Shown here piece after piece: positions 58,429-64,000 of a DNA stretch of 64,000 bases; position 1 is the stretch's first letter; each line of letters begins with the position of its first letter. Made by a program: the position numbers and the translations under genes. The notes beneath the pieces are model-generated. The model worked only from the letters and a program-made list of their open reading frames with translations. It was not told the DNA's origin and did no database searches. The DNA comes from Rutidosis leptorrhynchoides (taxonomy: Eukaryota; Streptophyta; Magnoliopsida; Asterales; Asteraceae), in the NCBI RefSeq assembly GCF_046630445.1, contig NC_092343.1, forward strand, positions 136,331,501 through 136,395,500, in the 5' to 3' direction.

Positions 58429-58727
58429 AACTTTAATTCTAATTCTATTTGTTTTTTCCATATTCTTTTCTGAAATCTTTTTCTTGCTTCGTTGTTATAG
58501 TAATCAACTATGGATAATTCTTCATCTTTTTTAATTTTTTCAGATATTTTGGAGTATAATATTTCGAGTTTATTTTTATCGTAATTTTCAGCCTTTATAT
58601 ATTCTAGTTGGTAGGTTTTATGTTCGTGGTTAATTACTTCTAATTCTAATTCTAGTGTTTCACTATATATTATTTTAGGAGTTATGTTTCTGAATTTACT
58701 AAAAACTATACTACCAAGTTTATTCAT
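58425..58727 (-). CDS. Small ORF P2 of the caulimovirid-like element
   Basis: ATG at 58727 shares its A with the movement-protein stop (TAATG). 100 residues: a beta-rich start (IVFSKFRNITPKIIYSETLELEL), then charged helices (KLEILYSKISEKIKKDEEL, EARKRFQKRIWKKQIELEL). No family recognised. In the gene order of caulimoviruses this is the position of ORF II, but no sequence motif confirms that. Translation by stop-start coupling is likely. Confidence 0.55.
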   Translation of the reverse strand: MNKLGSIVFSKFRNITPKIIYSETLELELEVINHEHKTYQLEYIKAENYDKNKLEILYSKISEKIKKDEELSIVDYYNNEARKRFQKRIWKKQIELELKL

Positions 58728-59638
58728 TAAATTCGTTGACTTAGAGTTCGTATCATTTGTTTTAAATCTTTTATTTCATTACTTTCACTAGATGTTTCAC
58801 CTGTTGTAATGGAAATTGGTTTTTCTATACGTGGTATCCAAACAGATGGTAATTCTAAAGTTGATTTCCCTTTTTCGATATATCTTTGGCTAGTAAATAC
58901 TTTTGGTGTTTCTAGGCTTAATAGAGGTTCAAAAAGTTTATCTATATATATTCTATCATCAGTTTTAAAAGTAATACTGTGATGAGAATTTGTTAATGCA
59001 TAATTAATTTGATATGTAACCGTAAAAGGGTGATTTCCTTTATACATAAAATTTCTTCTTAATAATTCATATCTTATTGTAATGCTTTTATTTAGATCTT
59101 TATCTTTCAGACTTAAACCTAATTGAATGTTTACATCGAACTTAATTTTTCCTTCAGCTAAATTTCCTTTTCCTTTTGCTATTATACTTTCATGTTTATC
59201 AATTATTCTATCGTCTCTTAATTCTAATTCAATAGGTGTATTACATCCCATGAAGGTACTTTTGAATATAATTTGTATAGTTGATATGTGTACATAAGCT
59301 ATTTTAGTTTTATCTTTTTCATTCATTTGTTTAATTCTATCGCTTATTTGTTTTCTATTGATTATAGGAATTAATATATCTCCTTTTGTTTGCTCAATAG
59401 GTACAGGTTCTTCTCCAATCATTTTTCCAAAATAAGTAATATTTTTTCTTGAGAAAATATCTTTAATTTTTCTATTATTATCAAAGTTATGTTTTTCAGA
59501 TAATGTAAAATTTGTTCTTCTTATTGCTTTTCTGTTTATCATGATATCAGCCATGAAACCAGATTCATCTTCGATATCATTAATAGTGGTAATACCTTCT
59601 ATTATTTCATTAGATACTTCCTCTTGAGTTTTAGTCAT
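58727..59638 (-). CDS. Caulimovirid-type cell-to-cell movement protein (30K superfamily)
   Basis: ATG at 59638 (MTKTQEEVSNEI), 303 residues, intact. An in-frame TTG further upstream is not a credible start. The central part has the 30K-type pattern of beta strands: MADIMINRKAIRRTNF, AYVHISTIQIIFKSTF, then PIELELRDDRI, GNLAEGKIKFDVNIQLGLSLKD and NHPFTVTYQINYALTN. The C-terminal tail ends in a helix (NEIKDLKQMIRTLSQRI). Such proteins build tubules through plasmodesmata for virus spread. It is the first ORF after the primer site, as in caulimoviruses. The leader upstream contains ACTCAG|GTATAC (59670/59671), a possible splice donor. Confidence 0.8.
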   Translation of the reverse strand: MTKTQEEVSNEIIEGITTINDIEDESGFMADIMINRKAIRRTNFTLSEKHNFDNNRKIKDIFSRKNITYFGKMIGEEPVPIEQTKGDILIPIINRKQISDRIKQMNEKDKTKIAYVHISTIQIIFKSTFMGCNTPIELELRDDRIIDKHESIIAKGKGNLAEGKIKFDVNIQLGLSLKDKDLNKSITIRYELLRRNFMYKGNHPFTVTYQINYALTNSHHSITFKTDDRIYIDKLFEPLLSLETPKVFTSQRYIEKGKSTLELPSVWIPRIEKPISITTGETSSESNEIKDLKQMIRTLSQRI

Positions 59639-59744
59639 TTTGTTATTTAAGAATAAGTTTGTAAGTATACCTGAGTGTTTTTTCTTGATTGTCTTTGATG
59701 CAGAATTCTGAAGGTGCAACTGCTTCTCTAGAATCGTGCTGCTA

Positions 59745-59756
59745 GCTCTGATACCA
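59745..59756 (-). promoter_or_regulatory. tRNA-Met primer-binding site of the caulimovirid-like element
   Basis: The minus strand reads TGGTATCAGAGC, a perfect initiator-Met tRNA match, 12 nt inside the inner edge of the upstream terminal repeat and about 410 nt downstream of its TATA box. Confidence 0.85.
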
Positions 59757-59768
59757 GGATCTTCTATA

Positions 59769-60458
59769 CGTTCTTTTGTGCGGAATTATATTATGTTTAT
59801 ATTAAATTAGATCGTGAGGATCCGACTAATGTTTACTTGAAAGTTGAATAAATATATTACGTATGAATTCATGGATAAGATGTGAGTAAATGGTTTGCCT
59901 AACTTTGATTGAGACACATGCCTAACTCTATATTCTTTGATTGATATGATGAACGTATACTGAGGTTATGAATATATATATATATAATGCTTGGATAGGT
60001 GTCGCTATTCAGAATCGGTTAAGACTCAACGACGGTGTCGCTATTCAGAATCGGTTAGGACTCAACGACGGGGGCTCTGCTATTCAGAATCTAAAAGACT
60101 CAACAGAAAGAAACCAGTGAGGTTTATTATCAAACTTAACCTGATTACAAATGACAACCAAGGCTTCCTTTTATAGGCGAGCCATAATACTATTTACAGA
60201 TGCTCTAGGACCCACGCACTACGATCGATTACATTATTGATTGTTTACATTATTGATGTGGCCCGCGCACTTATTTAACTTTAAACATAAACCATACACG
60301 TTATCTTACATTATTGGTTCCTATGGCCCACATGGCCAGTACATTAAACACACGTATTTACATACAATAATTACAAGGACACGTTACATAATGTTACATT
60401 ATTGACGAGGTCCACTGGGGTCCACTTATATATTCGTTGTTATCTTTAGTCTACATCC
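59769..60458 (-). repeat. Terminal direct repeat, upstream copy (promoter copy)
   Basis: 690 bp. On the element strand it starts GGATGTAGAC and ends AAAAGAACG. Carries TATA box, three leader repeats and a short (TA)n. Confidence 0.9.
60167..60177 (-). promoter_or_regulatory. TATA box of the caulimovirid-like element
   Basis: The minus strand reads GCCTATAAAAGGAAG. A transcript from here would run through the leader repeats, the primer site and all six ORFs; the copy at 55506-55516 is at the other end. Confidence 0.7.
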
Positions 60459-60705
60459 TGCTTGGGGACACGTGTCAGATGATGATACGTTCTGTTATTT
60501 GTGATCCGAAATTTACGCTGAAGGTGGCGTTCTCCGACCAGGGCTTACGCGCTAGGCGGCATTCAGGGCTTACGCATAACGGAGCAGCCTGTACAGCGGA
60601 GAACGCTGGACGGATAACTCTACAGAACTGTTGTTTCCAGCCTTCCTGATGCTATTTTTATGCAACCATTACGTCTTTTATGTGTATATACGATAGGATA
60701 CACCA

Positions 60706-60719
60706 TTAAGTCCCCCCAG
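60706..60719 (-). promoter_or_regulatory. Polypurine tract of the Tat-type element
   Basis: The minus strand reads CTGGGGGGACTTAA directly before the LTR start TGGTGTATCC. Confidence 0.65.
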
Positions 60720-61123
60720 TTTAATGACTTAAGCATTTAAAAAATGAATAAGTTATTAAACTTGAAATAACGCATGCCAACCAATTCTACACGTTTTCCT
60801 TTTGCATCGGGGAGCACATCGCAGGCATTAAATGATAGGCGAATTTTACTGACATATTGATGATTGCTTTTTGCACAGCTATAATACCGCACGCGCCTCT
60901 AGCTGTAAAAAGGCTTTTCGATGTACTCGCCTTTTTATCTTGTCCTTACACGTGTGCGGCTGAAAACAAAACCCCCAAAATCACCACTGATTACAGCTGT
61001 TATATCTTTTTGCTTTTTAACCACCATAAACCTTAACCGATCATTTACTTTTACAACTTCCTTCTACAGTGTTCATCTTCTTCCATCAATACCTTCTTTA
61101 CTTCCTGTTTCATTATAACATTA
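60720..61123. other. Spacer upstream of the antisense accessory gene
   Basis: Non-coding; presumably contains the promoter of the plus-strand gene at 61124. No clear TATA box was found. Confidence 0.4.
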
Positions 61124-63229
61124 ATGGCAGCCATAAAGGATGTTTCAGCTATTCATAGCAGAGTAAATGAGAAATATTTAGGCGAACTACTGCAACATTT
61201 TCCTAGATTAGCTGGTGTTGAACCAGTGATTCCTGCAATCAATGCCAGAGCCTACTCACCGCCCCCTGGCAAGGTTGCTATTTATGGCCATTCAATTTTC
61301 AATTTTTGCTTACGTCTGCCATTTACACTATTCTTCTTAGAAGTTTGCAAGTTTTATGGTGTTGCTGTTGGTCAATTCGAACCAGCATCAATTCGAAAGA
61401 TTCTGATTTTTGAAATGTATTGTCGCGCAAGGAATTTTGAGCCATCTATTCGGATATTTTGCCATTTGGTACGTATAGCACGCCATGAAAAAGGTTGGTT
61501 CACATTCAATAAAGTTCATGGATTTTTGAAACCTGCACTTGATCATCCCGGCGATAACTGGTATGCTTCATTTATCTTTATTAATGAAGATGCAATTGAT
61601 GACCAATACTCAGCTACTCGAGTGTGGCGCAAACACTTGCATACCGTATCAGTTACCTTTCCAAAACTCGTTACCAAGGAAAATATTTTGTTTAAGAAAA
61701 TTAAAGCTGAACAAATCAATGACGTTAAATATGGGGAACACATGCTTTCGCTGACATCCGTAAGCTAAGATTGGGATATCACACAAGGTTATGCCTGTGT
61801 TCTTTCTGGGAGGAAGAGTAAGCATTTACTTTTGCTACATATGCTTAATAAGATGCTCTCCTTTATCTATCCAATTAACCACTGTGACTTTTAAACTTTT
61901 GCAGAAATTACTCCGCTTACCGCCATGCGGTCATCATCTTATTCACAGCTTACCTTTACTACTCAGAAAATTATTGATGATACCCCCAAAACAGATGAAG
62001 TGAGGGAGGAGGAAGATGAAGAAGATGAAGAAGAAGAAGACGACATAGGTATGAATCGAGTTGCCTCTAGAGAACGTCGTGCCTCGGGTAATGAAAATGA
62101 TAACACTAAATTATGTAAAATACCATACCAAAACCTGTACTTGTTTTCTTGTATGCCCAGTACTGGTGGATTTTATAATCCAAACCCTTCCTTATACTTT
62201 ATGCCACCCTTGAAATGTTGTGAAGCATATTGGAACTCTTTTATAAGTAACAATTTTCCTTTATCTCCAACAGCTAGTGCATCACATCAAGACACTACAT
62301 TAGCGACTCTTCCGCCTTCCGCCAAGAGGAGAAGAACTGGTCAAATTCCTCCGTCATCCGCCCAACAAGGAGCTGGCCCTAGTTCTTCTCAACAACAAAT
62401 TACGCTTCCCAATCTTGACACAAATATGCTTTCCTCCCTTTTAAAAGGACCACCACACTCGTACGAAGATTTCATGACTTTTTTGAATGCCATGGTGTGT
62501 CCTTCACTAGCCCAATTCTTTAGCAACCTATCTGATGCAGATGCCAAGAAGGTTAAGGCACAAAGTATCATTCTGAACATTGCTTCTGGGTTAAATGACC
62601 TTCAACGCCTATCTGACTTGCAAAACAATGAAGTCACTACAAATAAGGAGCTATCTGCTGAAAAGGAGAAAGTAGCCAGGACTGAACAAATAGCTACAGA
62701 GATAAAGAGGGAATACGAGACAATGAAGAGGCTTTATGATAATAGCAACAATCAGAAGGCGGAGTATAAGGAGCAAGTCAAAGAACTATCGTCCAGAGAA
62801 AAGCGGCATCTGAGCAAAATTGATGAACTAGTAAAGGAGAATGAAAAAATGCTTGAGCAGAATAACATGTTGAAAGAACAGCTTAAAGCCAAAGAGGAGA
62901 ACGAAAGACGAATGAAAGCTGGCATCCCTGCGCTTGTAGAGCGTATCTTTAATTGCCAAGCTCTGTCTCACGGGATACGTGAGTTTGTCCGTCTTGCGAA
63001 GTCTGCTAAACGACTGAATTTTTTCAACTTTATGAAAAGAAAACTGCCAGAATTGCCAAATCCAATGCCTGTTGTTATTACATCGAAGATTAACGAAAAC
63101 GCCATAAAAGAAGCTGACACAGCTGGTGCACTAATAGAAAATATGAAGTTTTCTGATCTTGAAAATCTTTGTAATAGGCCGGATGTAACAATAGATGATG
63201 TATTGAATTATACTCCGCAGGATGAATGA
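61124..63229 (+). CDS. Antisense accessory gene of a Tat-type Ty3 element (PF04195-like)
   Basis: Exon 1 61124-61759 (MAAIKDVSAIHSRVNEKYL) has 212 codons to TCC|GTAAGC. A phase-0 acceptor, ATTCACAG, at 61948 opens exon 2 (61949-63229), about 639 residues in all. Exon 1 resembles the plant 'putative gypsy-type transposase' domain: PPPGKVAIYGHSIFNFCLRLPF, FYGVAVGQFEPASIRKI and HEKGWFTF. Exon 2 has an acidic run, a KRRRTGQ basic patch, and a long coiled coil (about 62640-62920). A further optional intron 62049-62273 (225 bp, phase-matched) is possible. Tat-lineage elements are known to carry an antisense ORF between pol and the 3' LTR; position and strand agree here. Its function is unknown. Gene models often mistake it for a host gene. 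Confidence 0.65.
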
Positions 63230-63838
63230 AATACTATGTTTTATACATCTGCTTTTGCATAACGTTTAGTATTGTACTTGGTTGTATATATTAGAAATAT
63301 GCTGTAACTTAATAAGATTGTTGTAGTGAACAATGCACAAGATATTGAGATTGTACGTTGCAATCATTATGCTTGTAAATATTGAAATCATATTCTCCGT
63401 TATACGCTTTCCGTCATAAAACTCATGAGGAAAAGTTATGAATTATTTTCGCCTTTAAATATTTTGCTGGACACCATGGTCCGTTTTCCGTTTTGCTCTG
63501 CATTTAGTGTATATAAGTTGTGTCATGACATTTTTTGTAGATTCGTTTCATCGCTTCGATGCTTTAGTGAGTTCTACATGTCTCACTATCGATACAACCA
63601 TTTTGAGTATGATTGTACTTCTACCACCGAAAGGCTTTCTTTCTTTCTGCGGGTAGGGATGACACACAGCTATGTGACACCTGGGCTAAAAAAAAAAAAA
63701 ATTCCTTGGCCGGATAAAATTTATGAAAAATATTGCCATAAGAATAATTGCTATTATTCATATTCTTAAAGAAATTTTTACATTTATGACTATATCTCAT
63801 GCATTTGACAGTTGATCAAGCTGTCCACGCATATAGTG
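63230..63838. other. Spacer between antisense gene and pol of the Tat-type element
   Basis: No supported gene. An open frame at 63425-63769 has no recognisable domain, contains a 13-A run, and is probably chance. Confidence 0.45.
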
Positions 63839-64000
63839 CTACGCATAAAATTTCTTTAAATTCATTGCATTCCAAGCTCTTTCATATTGCTCGCCGGAAG
63901 GCGCAGCAAGCATGTATGATCCATTCTGATTTACTTTTGTGACCTTATAAGGTCCTTCCCATTTTGGGGCTAGCTTTCCAAATTTGATTTGCCTGCTTGC
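63839..64000 (-). CDS. C-terminus of Ty3 pol (Tat-type), cut by the window edge
   Basis: The minus strand reads ASRQIKFGKLAPKWEGPY, KVTKVNQNGSYMLAAPSG and ERAWNAMNLKKFYA before TAG at 63839-63841. PKWEGPYKV followed by a W-x-x-x-NLKKFY end is the standard C-terminus of integrase in Tat/Athila-type Ty3 elements. The rest of the polyprotein lies beyond 64000. The frame is open up to the edge. Confidence 0.8.
   Translation of the reverse strand, partial: ASRQIKFGKLAPKWEGPYKVTKVNQNGSYMLAAPSGEQYERAWNAMNLKKFYA

Noticed and set aside
63425-63769. 114-residue ORF
   Set aside because: No recognisable domain, an A-rich run, and a position in the spacer of a retroelement.

Overview
The window is plant nuclear DNA, very probably from the daisy family (Asteraceae). 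It is AT-rich and full of (TA)n, has intron-containing kinase genes with GT/AG junctions, and is dominated by LTR retrotransposons, an L1-type LINE, tRNA-derived SINEs, a Helitron end and an endogenous caulimovirid-like element. The family assignment is inference: the kinase type and several LTR sequences look like those common in Asteraceae. No bacterial features or CRISPR were seen.

Layout. 1-9.5 kb: decayed retroelement sequence, including remnants of a pol-less retroelement with a palindrome-studded LTR (5245-5744) and a 3.7-kb solo LTR with a CACAT target duplication (5815-9521). 9.8-12 kb: a SINE, the 3' end of a Copia element and a broken Copia gag. 13.2-45 kb: the main host gene. Three tandem protein-kinase exons (13246-14115, 14948-15937, 43888-44850) and a seven-codon last exon (44967-44987) join in phase into one 947-residue protein with a degenerate, a canonical and a DFE-type kinase domain. 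Its third intron is about 28 kb because it holds a nest of transposons: element A (16841-40376, TSD GTAGT), into which Copia C1 (17281-20297, TSD AGATC) and the Ty3 chromovirus B (20664-35862, TSD TGTTT) inserted; B's 3' LTR was then hit by a LINE (22549-28174, 15-bp TSD). LTR divergence (A about 6%, C1 about 2%, B about 0.1%) fits this order.

45.8-54.7 kb: a Helitron 3' terminus, a nearly intact Copia (C2, 47181-52109, TSD TTGAA) and exon-like scraps that may be captured gene pieces. 54.7-64 kb: the 3' end of a Tat-type Ty3 element on the minus strand, with an antisense accessory gene (61124-63229) between pol and the 3' LTR. That LTR is split by the most interesting object here: a 5.4-kb element (55012-60458) with 0.7-0.8-kb direct terminal repeats, a tRNA-Met primer site, a 30K-type movement protein, four small overlapping ORFs and a viroplasmin/transactivator, but no capsid, protease or reverse transcriptase. 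It resembles either one component of a multipartite caulimovirid or a non-autonomous LTR-like element built from caulimovirid genes.

Coordinates of repeat ends, target duplications and splice sites were read directly from the sequence. Family names rest on recognised motifs; no database search was possible.
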